Source: Fibrobacteria bacterium AD312 (GTDB lineage: Bacteria; Fibrobacterota; Fibrobacteria; Fibrobacterales; Fibrobacteraceae). Taken from it: DNA of 64,000 nucleotides. Under the pieces are notes generated by a model. That model ran no database searches. It was given only the letters and a program-made list of their open reading frames with translations, and was not told where the DNA came from. The stretch lies in NCBI GenBank assembly GCA_001462345.1, contig LIUM01000046.1:62001-126000 (forward strand), read 5' to 3'. The position numbers were made by a program, and so were the translations under genes. Of the stretch, positions 7,927 through 15,855 are shown piece by piece (positions within the stretch are counted from its first letter, which is position 1; each line of letters starts with the position of its first letter).

Positions 7927-10853
7927 AAAAAATATTCCTCATAAAAGCCATCCTATTTTTGGGATTATTTTTTTATTCCATACATGCCTCTTCTAAAACG
8001 GATTGGAGCACATCCATTCATCCTTACATGAAACGTTTTTATTTAATGATGGATGCCGTTTACAACAATGATTACAAACAAGTCAAAGATCTTCTTGATT
8101 CTGGCGTTTCTCCTAATTTGGAGACCGCTTCTGGATTAACCCCAATACAGTTAGCCCTTCATGCAGAACACGATTCTATATTGAGTTTACTAATCCAATA
8201 TCATGGAAAAATAGACTCTAATGAACTATACAATAAAGCAATTAAAGACAACAATCTTGCTTTAATTAAACAATTTCATAAATCAGGGTACACTCCCTTT
8301 ATTTATACAAGTCCCTCGTATTTTGACAGCTCTTTTTCAATCGTTTTATTTGAATACTTAATTCCTTTTTTTGAGAAAAGCTCTTATAACACACAAAACC
8401 TATTTTCTCCTATTCCATTACCCCAATCACAAAAAGAAGCGAAAAAACAAGCCGCTCTTATTAAGTTAATGATTTCAAATGGTTTTTTCCCAAAGACAGC
8501 ATTAGATTCTCTTTGGCTAAGAACGATTGCTAAAAGAAGTATGGATTCGACCTCTTTTCTTTTCTCCAAAAAAGAAGGTTCGTACGATACCCGTCTCAAT
8601 TCAGCTTTAACAAATGTATCCTCTCTCCATTCTATTGATTCTTTATTAGTTATTGGAGCAGACCCTCTTGGCCCTACTGAGTATCGTAATCAGCATGCTC
8701 TTGACAGAAAGAGACAAAACCCAAATCCTTTTGATTGGAAAGTCGTTTCCTTTTTTCAAAAACGAGATTCCATTCGCATCAAACCCCTATTAAACAATGA
8801 TGATTTGTTCTTTATCGCTTTAGTCGAAGGAAATATTAGTGAAACAAAAAAATCATTAAAAAAAATAAACCTTTTGGAAAAAGATTCCGTTTATTTAAAA
8901 AAGATTTTACCGACAGCGACTTACTCTAAAAACTTGGACTTGATTTTATACATAAAAAACCTTTCTATTCCATTTTATGAAAGCAGTTGGAAATCATCCT
9001 TTTCTGACGCCTTTCAATCTAAAAATGTAAAGCTAATCCAAATACTTCTTTCAATGCATCCTGACAAAGAAAAAGTAAGTCAATACGTCCATTCTTCTAT
9101 ATCCTATGAGAATATTGATTTCACAAACTTTTATGAGAAAATAAAATATTTTAATCAACTTTTATCTTTGAATATTTCAACGAAACCATTTGAAAATAAA
9201 ATCTATTCCTTCTATGACAATAAGATTAAAATAAAATTTGACTCCAAATTAAAACTATTTATTCCAATCTGGGAATTCGAAAGCATTTATTCTTTTTTAG
9301 AAGAGAGAATTAATTTTAACTATAATATTTTCCAATCACCCGCTCATTGGAATCCCATTACAATAGAAACTTCTGTTCCTACTCCACCAAAGCCTATTAA
9401 AGATTCTCTTTTTTCACCGAGCTCTAAAAGTTGGGAATTTAGTGGAAATTATTACAAATGCCCTGCCTACGCCTTGGTGGAATATAAAAATCAACTATAT
9501 GCTTCTACTGAATGCCTCAAATTGATCACCTCAAAAGATGGAGGGTTCACATGGGAATCCTTATATTCCATTGATAATCCTTTTACTTCTTTGGTTGTTC
9601 ATGAGAATCACCTATTTGGTTCTGCGTTTAGCCCTTCGGGAACAGAATCTGTTTTTAAATACATTAAAAAAGAAGGCTGGAGACGTTCTTCTTATGGATT
9701 GTATCGAGAATCGGATTCTTTAAAATCAACAAGGAACAAACTCTTTTCTATATCAAACAATCTTTATTTTGCTGATTCTACTGTTCAAAAAACATACCGC
9801 TTTGATTTTGAAACCTATACTTGGAACAAAGCCGATACCTCTTTAATAGAGTTTATTGATGAGCAATACCCCTTTTTAAAAGACACTTTAATTAGTAAAA
9901 GTGGTGTCCCTTTAGTCCGCAAAAAAAGTGTCTATCAAATAGTGGAGCATAACAAGCGTCTTTTTGCGGCAACAAAAGCGGGATTACTCTTTTCAGAAGA
10001 TCACGGAGATCACTGGGCTTATGTTTCCATAAAAAAAGAATATGCAAATGCCCGTGACCTATTTTCTTCTACTGTTAATATTTCCTTTATTGAAAACGAC
10101 TCTCTATTTTTATCTTCCAATGGAGGGTATCATTGGGAATCGACTCCCGCCGGAGATTTATCCGTAAACGATTTTTTGCAGGTGGATTCAACCATTTTCA
10201 TCGCTTCCAAGTCAGGCATATACAAAAAGCGTGAAAATGAACCGCTTACTTTTTCCATGTACACTCACACAAAAAGCCTTGCTTTTTTTGATAATAAATT
10301 TTGGGCCGCTAGTGGAGATAACGGCACGCGCATCAGTTTAGATTCTGGAGAAACTTGGGACTTAGAAAGGTGTTTTAAACCCTCCTACCCTGCCATAAAT
10401 AAATTTCTACAAAATGAAAATAATCTCTATGCAGCGAGTGATCGAGGCGTTTATGAATACGAACAAACAAAAGCATGTTGGATTCAGAAACCAACGAAAG
10501 GATTAAAAAATAAAAACCTACTTTCTATTGTGGCAAACGAAAAGTATTTATTTGCCTTAAATGAAGAAGGCCTTATTTCTCAAGCTAAAATCCCAATAAA
10601 AGAATGGAAACCCCTTTCTAACAAAATAAATAAAACCTCTTTTATAGCCTCTTCTCTTTTTATTCATAATAACACGCTAATCATTGGAACAGACATAGGT
10701 CCTCTATTTTCTTATGATCAAGGGAATACGTGGGTATCGCATGACACCAATTTACCTATTCATCGAAAAGTAGAATCGATGACAATATTTCAAAACATTC
10801 TATATGCGATTATAGATGATAGAGTTTTTCGATTTGATTTATCCCAAAAATAA
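7923..10853 (+). CDS. Secreted ankyrin-repeat and Asp-box beta-propeller protein
   Basis: 976 aa with an N-terminal signal peptide. Residues about 35-100 hold ankyrin repeats (DAVYNNDYKQVKDLLDSGVS, LTPIQLALHAEHDSILSLL), with degenerate repeats continuing to about 400. The C-terminal half has at least five Asp-box (BNR) motifs of the S-x-D-x-G-x-x-W type: TSKDGGFTW, FSEDHGDHW, SSNGGYHW, SLDSGETW and SYDQGNTW, alternating with LFASTKAGLL-like strands. That predicts a sialidase-fold or YCF48-like propeller. No catalytic residues were identified, so it is probably a binding protein. The start is a TTG overlapping the previous stop. The 3' end overlaps the convergent azlD by 15 bp. Confidence 0.75.
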   Translation: MKKIFLIKAILFLGLFFYSIHASSKTDWSTSIHPYMKRFYLMMDAVYNNDYKQVKDLLDSGVSPNLETASGLTPIQLALHAEHDSILSLLIQYHGKIDSNELYNKAIKDNNLALIKQFHKSGYTPFIYTSPSYFDSSFSIVLFEYLIPFFEKSSYNTQNLFSPIPLPQSQKEAKKQAALIKLMISNGFFPKTALDSLWLRTIAKRSMDSTSFLFSKKEGSYDTRLNSALTNVSSLHSIDSLLVIGADPLGPTEYRNQHALDRKRQNPNPFDWKVVSFFQKRDSIRIKPLLNNDDLFFIALVEGNISETKKSLKKINLLEKDSVYLKKILPTATYSKNLDLILYIKNLSIPFYESSWKSSFSDAFQSKNVKLIQILLSMHPDKEKVSQYVHSSISYENIDFTNFYEKIKYFNQLLSLNISTKPFENKIYSFYDNKIKIKFDSKLKLFIPIWEFESIYSFLEERINFNYNIFQSPAHWNPITIETSVPTPPKPIKDSLFSPSSKSWEFSGNYYKCPAYALVEYKNQLYASTECLKLITSKDGGFTWESLYSIDNPFTSLVVHENHLFGSAFSPSGTESVFKYIKKEGWRRSSYGLYRESDSLKSTRNKLFSISNNLYFADSTVQKTYRFDFETYTWNKADTSLIEFIDEQYPFLKDTLISKSGVPLVRKKSVYQIVEHNKRLFAATKAGLLFSEDHGDHWAYVSIKKEYANARDLFSSTVNISFIENDSLFLSSNGGYHWESTPAGDLSVNDFLQVDSTIFIASKSGIYKKRENEPLTFSMYTHTKSLAFFDNKFWAASGDNGTRISLDSGETWDLERCFKPSYPAINKFLQNENNLYAASDRGVYEYEQTKACWIQKPTKGLKNKNLLSIVANEKYLFALNEEGLISQAKIPIKEWKPLSNKINKTSFIASSLFIHNNTLIIGTDIGPLFSYDQGNTWVSHDTNLPIHRKVESMTIFQNILYAIIDDRVFRFDLSQK

Positions 10854-11150
10854 ATTCATAATAAAAACAGCAAAACAAGCAGCGGTAGCGACGAAAATCA
10901 AACTACGCCCTAGCACGGAAAATAGTATTGCTGTTAGTAACCCCGCAGCAGCGGCAACTTTTGAAGTCGTCGCGTAAAAAATAGCTGGGATAGTCATTGC
11001 GGCTAAAACGGTATAGGGAATATAAAAAAGGAAAGATCTTAAAAAGCGATTTTGTAGTTGTTTTCGAATTAAAATAAAAGGAATAGTCCTTACAAGATAA
11101 GTTACGCCCGCCATGAACAATAAGTAATAAAAAAAGCGTTCTAAATTCAT
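10839..11150 (-). CDS. azlD: AzlD family branched-chain amino acid exporter subunit
   Basis: 103 aa with about three to four transmembrane helices. The opening FYYLLFMAGVTYLVRTIPFILI carries the family TYxxRxxPF motif, followed by FLRSFLFYIPYTVLAAMTIPAIF. AzlD is the small partner of AzlC; in E. coli the YgaZH pair exports valine and methionine. The start codon overlaps the azlC stop by 4 bp, so the two are co-translated. Substrate here is not known. Confidence 0.88.
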   Translation of the reverse strand: MNLERFFYYLLFMAGVTYLVRTIPFILIRKQLQNRFLRSFLFYIPYTVLAAMTIPAIFYATTSKVAAAAGLLTAILFSVLGRSLIFVATAACFAVFIMNLFLG

Positions 11151-11842
11151 TCTCTTATATTCTCCTCTACTGGAAACAATATAGCCCCTATAGCAGAAGC
11201 AATCATTGCAGATAGTATTATAGAGAACCCCACAGAAATTTGATTTAAAACAGGTGCATAATAAAAGAGAAGGCTACAAATAATAGAGAGAATAACGACA
11301 ATAAAAACCGAGCGTTGTTTTTTCATCTCTGGAACAACGATGGCTACAAACATCGCATACAATGCAACGCCAAGAGCTTGTGATACTTCTACTGGTAAAA
11401 TCGGACCAGAGAAGGCTCCTACAAAAGTGCCTAGAGACCACCCTAAATAAGGAAAGCACATTAAACCAAAAAAGTAAGAACTGGAAATCTTCTTTTTTTG
11501 CGACATAGAGACCGCATAAATTTCATCCGTAATGCCTGTACTTAAAAGGAGCCTCTTCACGATACCAAACGAAGAATCCACTTTTTGAGAAAGAGAAATG
11601 GCCATTAAAGAATACCGCAAGTTAATAAAAAAAGTGGCCACAGCCATTTCGAAAATAGTACCCAAAGACTCAATAATTTTTAAGCCTGCAAATTGCCCTG
11701 CAGAAGTAAGATTAAACATGGAGATTAAAGTCACCAAAGGCCATGAAAGAATATGGGAGCCCGCTATTCCAAAAGAAAAGGAAACCGCAAAATAGCCAAT
11801 GCCAATCGGGATTCCGTCTTTAACACCTTTAGTCCAATTCAT
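11147..11842 (-). CDS. azlC: AzlC family branched-chain amino acid exporter, large subunit
   Basis: 231 aa with the AzlC/YgaZ signature: KDGIPIGIGYFAVSFSFGI at the N-terminus, SAGQFAGLKII, NLRYSLMAISLS and the GITDEIYAVS segment, followed by GLMCFPYLGWSLGTFVGAF. Five to six membrane helices are visible. Forms a two-gene operon with azlD. No Shine-Dalgarno precedes the ATG; instead a perfect TATAAT sits 6 nt upstream. Confidence 0.9.
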   Translation of the reverse strand: MNWTKGVKDGIPIGIGYFAVSFSFGIAGSHILSWPLVTLISMFNLTSAGQFAGLKIIESLGTIFEMAVATFFINLRYSLMAISLSQKVDSSFGIVKRLLLSTGITDEIYAVSMSQKKKISSSYFFGLMCFPYLGWSLGTFVGAFSGPILPVEVSQALGVALYAMFVAIVVPEMKKQRSVFIVVILSIICSLLFYYAPVLNQISVGFSIILSAMIASAIGAILFPVEENIRE

Positions 11843-11848
11843 CGAACA

Positions 11849-11854
11849 ATTATA
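11849..11854 (-). promoter_or_regulatory. TATAAT -10 box 6 nt before the azlC start
   Basis: On the minus strand TATAAT-N6-ATG. The spacing would put the transcription start at or next to the A of the ATG, and no Shine-Dalgarno is present, consistent with a leaderless mRNA. Confidence 0.5.
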
Positions 11855-12028
11855 ATAAAAAGATTTAATTCAAACCAATCAAAAACTATTTTTGCTTTAC
11901 CTTATTATAAAACGGACATTGTTCATACGTAGATATATTTAATCATCGGGAAAGGGAATGAACAAATATTCTTCGAATCTATTTTTTATGATACCTGAAA
12001 AAATTGCTTCTTCCTGTAATTTTTACTC

Positions 12029-13048
12029 TTAAAAATTTCGAATCGTATCAATAAACGTTTGCACGCCTTCAATAGGGGTTTCTGGTAAAACGCCATGACC
12101 TAAATTCATAATATGAGGACGATCTTTGACTTGATTTAAAATTTCAATCGTGCGTTCACGAATTTCAGAAGGTGGCGCAAAAAGTAAAGCAGGGTCCAAA
12201 TTCCCCTGGAAAACATGAATCGGATATTTTACTAAAAGATCAGAAAGATTCATTCGCCAATCTAACCCAAAGGCAGAAATATCCAACTTCAAAATTTCAC
12301 CTAACAAATGGGGCGCGCCATTTGCATAATGAATAATGGGTTTTCCAGTGCGCTTAGCAATTTCTATCACTTTTTTTGTATAGGGTAGTGCCATAGAAAC
12401 ATAATCTTCAGAAGAAAGATGACCTGCCCAGCTATCCATAATCACCAATGCATCACAACCCCAATCCGCTTGTAACGCCAAATACTCTCCGGTAATAGTC
12501 CCCATTTTTTCTAAGAAGGCCTCGTAAGCACTTGGATCTTGATAGAAAAACTTTTTAGTATTTAACAGATCTTTGCTGCTTTTCCCTTCGATAGCATACG
12601 AAGCAACAGTTAAAGGGCCACCGACAAAGCCAAGCAAAGGCACATGAGAAGGTAATTTTTGCTTTGTCTTTTCGATAGCGAGCCTCGTATAAGAAAAAAT
12701 CTTTTCGCTATCAAACGTCGAAAGCCCACGCACCTCTTTTATCGATTGCACTGGGTTTGCGACCCGTGGCCCTTGGCCCGAAACAAAAGACAAATCAAGC
12801 CCTAAAGGCGGTAAAGTCACAAGAATATCACTAAAGAGAATCGCAGCATCTAAATCAAATCGACGAATCGGTTGCACTGTGGCTTCAGAAGCCGCCTCTG
12901 GATTTGCCACAAAATCCAAAAAACTAGGGAACCTAGCACGTAACTCGCGATACTCTGGAAGATAACGGCCAGCTTGCCTCATCATCCAAACGGGTTTTTG
13001 ACTAGTCGTTTCGCCCAAGCAGTTCTTCAAAAAAATAGAATCCATCAT
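12029..13048 (-). CDS. hemE: Uroporphyrinogen decarboxylase
   Basis: 339 aa, the usual HemE length. It converts uroporphyrinogen III to coproporphyrinogen III in haem synthesis (cytoplasmic). The N-terminal signature KPVWMMRQAGRYLPEYR contains the conserved Arg pair that binds the substrate carboxylates. Others are the catalytic-Asp segment AILFSDILVTLPPLGLDLSF, GFVGGPLTVASYAIEG and the C-terminal MNLGHGVLPETP. Tandem ATG codons (13048 and 13045) leave the exact start open by one residue. A terminator hairpin lies only about 15 nt upstream, so hemE probably has its own promoter immediately before the start. Confidence 0.96.
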   Translation of the reverse strand: MMDSIFLKNCLGETTSQKPVWMMRQAGRYLPEYRELRARFPSFLDFVANPEAASEATVQPIRRFDLDAAILFSDILVTLPPLGLDLSFVSGQGPRVANPVQSIKEVRGLSTFDSEKIFSYTRLAIEKTKQKLPSHVPLLGFVGGPLTVASYAIEGKSSKDLLNTKKFFYQDPSAYEAFLEKMGTITGEYLALQADWGCDALVIMDSWAGHLSSEDYVSMALPYTKKVIEIAKRTGKPIIHYANGAPHLLGEILKLDISAFGLDWRMNLSDLLVKYPIHVFQGNLDPALLFAPPSEIRERTIEILNQVKDRPHIMNLGHGVLPETPIEGVQTFIDTIRNF

Positions 13049-13055
13049 ATAATGA

Positions 13056-13061
13056 ATAATA
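13056..13061 (-). promoter_or_regulatory. TATTAT -10-like hexamer 7 nt before hemE
   Basis: TATTAT-N7-ATG on the minus strand, squeezed between the upstream gene's terminator T-tract and the hemE start. There is no room for a leader with a ribosome-binding site, which supports leaderless initiation. Confidence 0.4.
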
Positions 13062-13091
13062 GAAAAAAAATAAATGGGGGAAGCCTCCCCC
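13061..13091 (-). terminator. Intrinsic terminator downstream of the FGE-like gene
   Basis: On the minus strand a GGGGG/CCCCC stem with a 6-nt loop (13091-13076) is followed by ATTTATTTTTTTT. It separates the gene at 13219-14430 from hemE. Confidence 0.75.
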
Positions 13092-13218
13092 TCGCTTCAG
13101 CCTCCTTAAACTGCATTAATTCTATTTCGTTAAAAAGTTCAAGGAGTCTTCCGCTACCCCCTCTACGTTTGAAGCACTATTTATCATTTTATCTGCCGAA
13201 CTAAGCGCAGGTCTCGAT

Positions 13219-14430
13219 TTATTCCAATATGCGAACCATGCGCATGCCTGGGAAACCAGGCGTTTTAAAGGTTCCGCTAAAAACCATTTCGTTTCTACGG
13301 AGGCACTTATATTTAAGTAAGTCTCGGCATGCTTTACCAGGATTATTACTCAATGCGCTGCAAGACCTTGTTAAAATATTCTCATCACTAAGTATTAAAT
13401 ACTCATCCTCCGCATTTCCATAGGTATCATACAAACCGAACTGATTAGGGGCATACTGCTTTACTGGGTAAATGCCTGATTTTTTTTCTGCACAATGGAT
13501 ACCCGCATACTTCTTCAACGAATCCTCAACAAACTGGTCTCCCCAAGAAAAGATTTTTGATTGCCCTGCATTTTGAAGAATGTACCATTCATCATAGTAG
13601 GGTACTCTATAACCATTAGCAGATTTGTTGAAGGCACTCTCATTAATTTTGGGCCAGTTCCACATGCTTTCAAGTCCATCTCTTTTGGAACGAAAAGTTA
13701 AATAATCCATAAAAAATGGAGAAGGATAATCCAATACATCCAGGGAATCCAATGATGGGTAATAATTCTCGTAGATACCTAAAACAGATTGTGTTTTATT
13801 GACATTTTCTCCTTCACGCAACCAAAGAGCATCTCGAACACGTAATTCTGTTTTATCCACAATTAAATCATAGTTCATCTGAACCGTATACGACGTATCT
13901 CTCAGTTTCCAAGCGTCACTACGTCCACGTCCGCCATAAACAGTGAATTTTTTTCCCTTGAGATTTACAATAGCCTGATTCACCAGAAGCCAACTTGAAT
14001 CTGCATTTTTCAAATCATTTTCATTTTTAGCATAAAGGACAAGAATACTCCTTGTGTAAGGAGACCCATCTACATAAAGGCAATTCAAGGAATCCACATG
14101 AGCGGAGCTGTTTACTATCCAAATGCCCTTTTCGGTTTCTAGAGTTTCTTCTGGGCAAAGTTTTACGCCTTGATTCCAATCGACTTCGTACCATTTCTTA
14201 TGGCCATTAGATTTCGTCGGGATTACCGATTTATAGGAATATTTCCCCACAATGGATTTTTCTTTGGAGGCTACATAATACTTTTTAAAACCCTTTTCTT
14301 TTAAAACATTCTGTGCCTCGCGTATATCCTGCAGAACGGATACACAATTACCATTTGCATCAAAAATACAAAAGTCATTACCAAATGAAAAAGAAAGACA
14401 AACTAAAAAGACTAAAAATATTTTTTTCAT
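13219..14430 (-). CDS. Secreted formylglycine-generating-enzyme-like (SUMF1 domain) protein
   Basis: 403 aa starting at the second of two nearby ATGs, because AGGA lies 9 nt before it. There is a signal peptide (MKKIFLVFLVCLSFSFG), then a region of unknown fold (about 20-235). The C-terminal half has the FGE-sulfatase pattern: NGYRVPYYDEWYILQNAG (usual YRLPTEAEWEYAARGG), FSWGD, YPVKQYAPNQFGLYDTYGNA (usual PNxFGLYDMxGNV) and a final PGMRMVRIL (usual GFRVAR). The canonical catalytic cysteine arrangement is not obvious, so it may be a binding or structural relative. Such proteins are numerous in Fibrobacter. Ends before a strong terminator. Confidence 0.78.
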   Translation of the reverse strand: MKKIFLVFLVCLSFSFGNDFCIFDANGNCVSVLQDIREAQNVLKEKGFKKYYVASKEKSIVGKYSYKSVIPTKSNGHKKWYEVDWNQGVKLCPEETLETEKGIWIVNSSAHVDSLNCLYVDGSPYTRSILVLYAKNENDLKNADSSWLLVNQAIVNLKGKKFTVYGGRGRSDAWKLRDTSYTVQMNYDLIVDKTELRVRDALWLREGENVNKTQSVLGIYENYYPSLDSLDVLDYPSPFFMDYLTFRSKRDGLESMWNWPKINESAFNKSANGYRVPYYDEWYILQNAGQSKIFSWGDQFVEDSLKKYAGIHCAEKKSGIYPVKQYAPNQFGLYDTYGNAEDEYLILSDENILTRSCSALSNNPGKACRDLLKYKCLRRNEMVFSGTFKTPGFPGMRMVRILE

Positions 14431-14599
14431 AATCATTTTTCCTAAAAATTTAATAAACGATATGCCTTACTTTGTTTATTTGAGCCTCGCTATTATGCAA
14501 AAATTGCAAGAGCAATCCCACCAAAAAAATCAGACGCATAGAGTGAAGAGAAAAGGTCTTTGCGCTAGAGAAAAAATTTATAATATATCATGTTCCTTT

Positions 14600-15265
14600 T
14601 TATTCCTCAACGATGCCCACAATGGATGAATCCCTCATCAATGAATTCGCGCAATAAACCTGCGTTATCAATTTGTAAGGCTCAATGCATGAAAAAGATA
14701 TATCATCTGATTCTTGATACCACTCTGCAAGTGTAAAACATGAATCATTTAAATCCACATTTAGTAATATTGAATCTTCATTTGCAATATAACGCTCTGA
14801 ATGGTATTGTTCATCTATGATAAGATGATACTCATACTTTTCATCTCGCTGAATATCCCATCTAGTGAAAATAGAATCAGAGCTTAAAACAAAACTATTC
14901 CATTTTTCTCCATCAACAGGCCGAATGCGAAAAGAACCAGACATGTATTCCATTGTATCGACAACCACTTCTTTATGACTTGAATCAGAATAGTGTTCCC
15001 ATATTCGAGTGTATATGAATGTGGAATCATTGTGTAATTCTAATTGTCTTTTAAAATACACATAACTTGAACGATACTCCGTCTTATTGTTAGCACTGTT
15101 AAATATTTCATCTGTATTTAGGTGATATTTACTAAACGAATAGTACGTAGCAATCTTGATACTTTTCCCGTAATTTCCCGAATCACCGTCGCAACTTCTA
15201 AAATCAAATAGACCACAGCCTTGTACCATCATTAAGGCTAACAAACACAAAAGAAAACGAATCAT
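14600..15265 (-). CDS. Lipoprotein of unknown function
   Basis: 221 aa. The ATG at 15265 was chosen because GGAGG lies 7 nt upstream; the ATG two codons earlier is too close to that site. The signal peptide MIRFLLCLLALMMVQGC ends in lipobox VQGC. The mature part is rich in Tyr, Ser and Asp with alternating hydrophobic strands (FVLSSDSIFTRWDIQRDEKY). This resembles other Fibrobacter lipoproteins in which stretches like DSIFTRW describe a beta-rich lipocalin-like domain. No family named with confidence. Monocistronic. Confidence 0.65.
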   Translation of the reverse strand: MIRFLLCLLALMMVQGCGLFDFRSCDGDSGNYGKSIKIATYYSFSKYHLNTDEIFNSANNKTEYRSSYVYFKRQLELHNDSTFIYTRIWEHYSDSSHKEVVVDTMEYMSGSFRIRPVDGEKWNSFVLSSDSIFTRWDIQRDEKYEYHLIIDEQYHSERYIANEDSILLNVDLNDSCFTLAEWYQESDDISFSCIEPYKLITQVYCANSLMRDSSIVGIVEE

Positions 15266-15620
15266 AATCATACCTCCATCTAGACAAGATGGTTTTATCC
15301 AAAACAAGTTCAACTCATTTTTATCGACTGATTTTGGGAACCATTTTCAAATGACAACACATTCATCGACGCATACGAAAATGAAAGCATCGTAATTAAA
15401 CAAAAAATTGTTTTTTTCCCTTTGAGCAACAATATTTAGACTCCTCCTAATAGCAACGAAAAGTTTTAAATTTAAAAAATGTATCGGCGTTTTCAAGTAA
15501 AAAGCAACAAAAGTATATTTAATTAAATTCTTCAATTGAACCTGTAAGATTCCTCCAAGTGATGGACTCTTTACATTTTTTTTGGAATGAAATGACTTCG
15601 TCATTTTGATTCTGCACCTC

Positions 15621-15654
15621 AGTCATAAAAACATGTAAACATGTTTTTATGACT
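15621..15654. repeat. 34-bp perfect inverted repeat
   Basis: Two exact 16-bp arms (AGTCATAAAAACATGT and its complement) flank a 2-nt AA spacer. Arms this long and this close form either a cruciform or operator, or an RNA hairpin with a T-rich right arm. No + strand gene ends just before it, so a simple terminator role is doubtful. Confidence 0.85.
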
Positions 15655-15806
15655 CTCGGTTTGGAAATCATTTAACAATGAATATGATTGCTTCATTTAC
15701 CCTCTTATTAAATCACACCATGATCCATGTATGACTTGTCAAATTGCTTTACACCTATTTTGTTTTGAGCAGTAATGAAGTTAATTAGGAATTAGTGGGA
15801 ACATAA

Positions 15807-15844
15807 CGAGGGAATGACTCACCATATTGGAACCATTCCGCTCG
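15807..15844. terminator. Hairpin next to the metE stop
   Basis: CGAG-GGAATG pairs with CATTCC-G-CTCG (one bulged G) around a 17-nt loop. It lies 12 bp beyond the metE stop. The T-run is on the + strand side (TGTTTTTATG), so as a metE terminator it lacks a good U-tract; it may be bidirectional or factor-dependent. Confidence 0.4.
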
Positions 15845-15855
15845 TGTTTTTATGA

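Larger units (their letters stand above)
15266..15855. other. Intergenic region with two inverted repeats
   Basis: About 590 bp without a convincing gene. An 85-codon minus-strand frame (15347-15604) has no family, no ribosome-binding site and an odd composition. The region holds a 34-bp perfect palindrome and a bulged hairpin close to the metE stop (separate entries). Confidence 0.6.

Noticed and set aside
15347-15604. 85-codon minus-strand frame between metE and a lipoprotein
   Set aside because: No ribosome-binding site, no recognisable motif, residues typical of random AT-rich translation.
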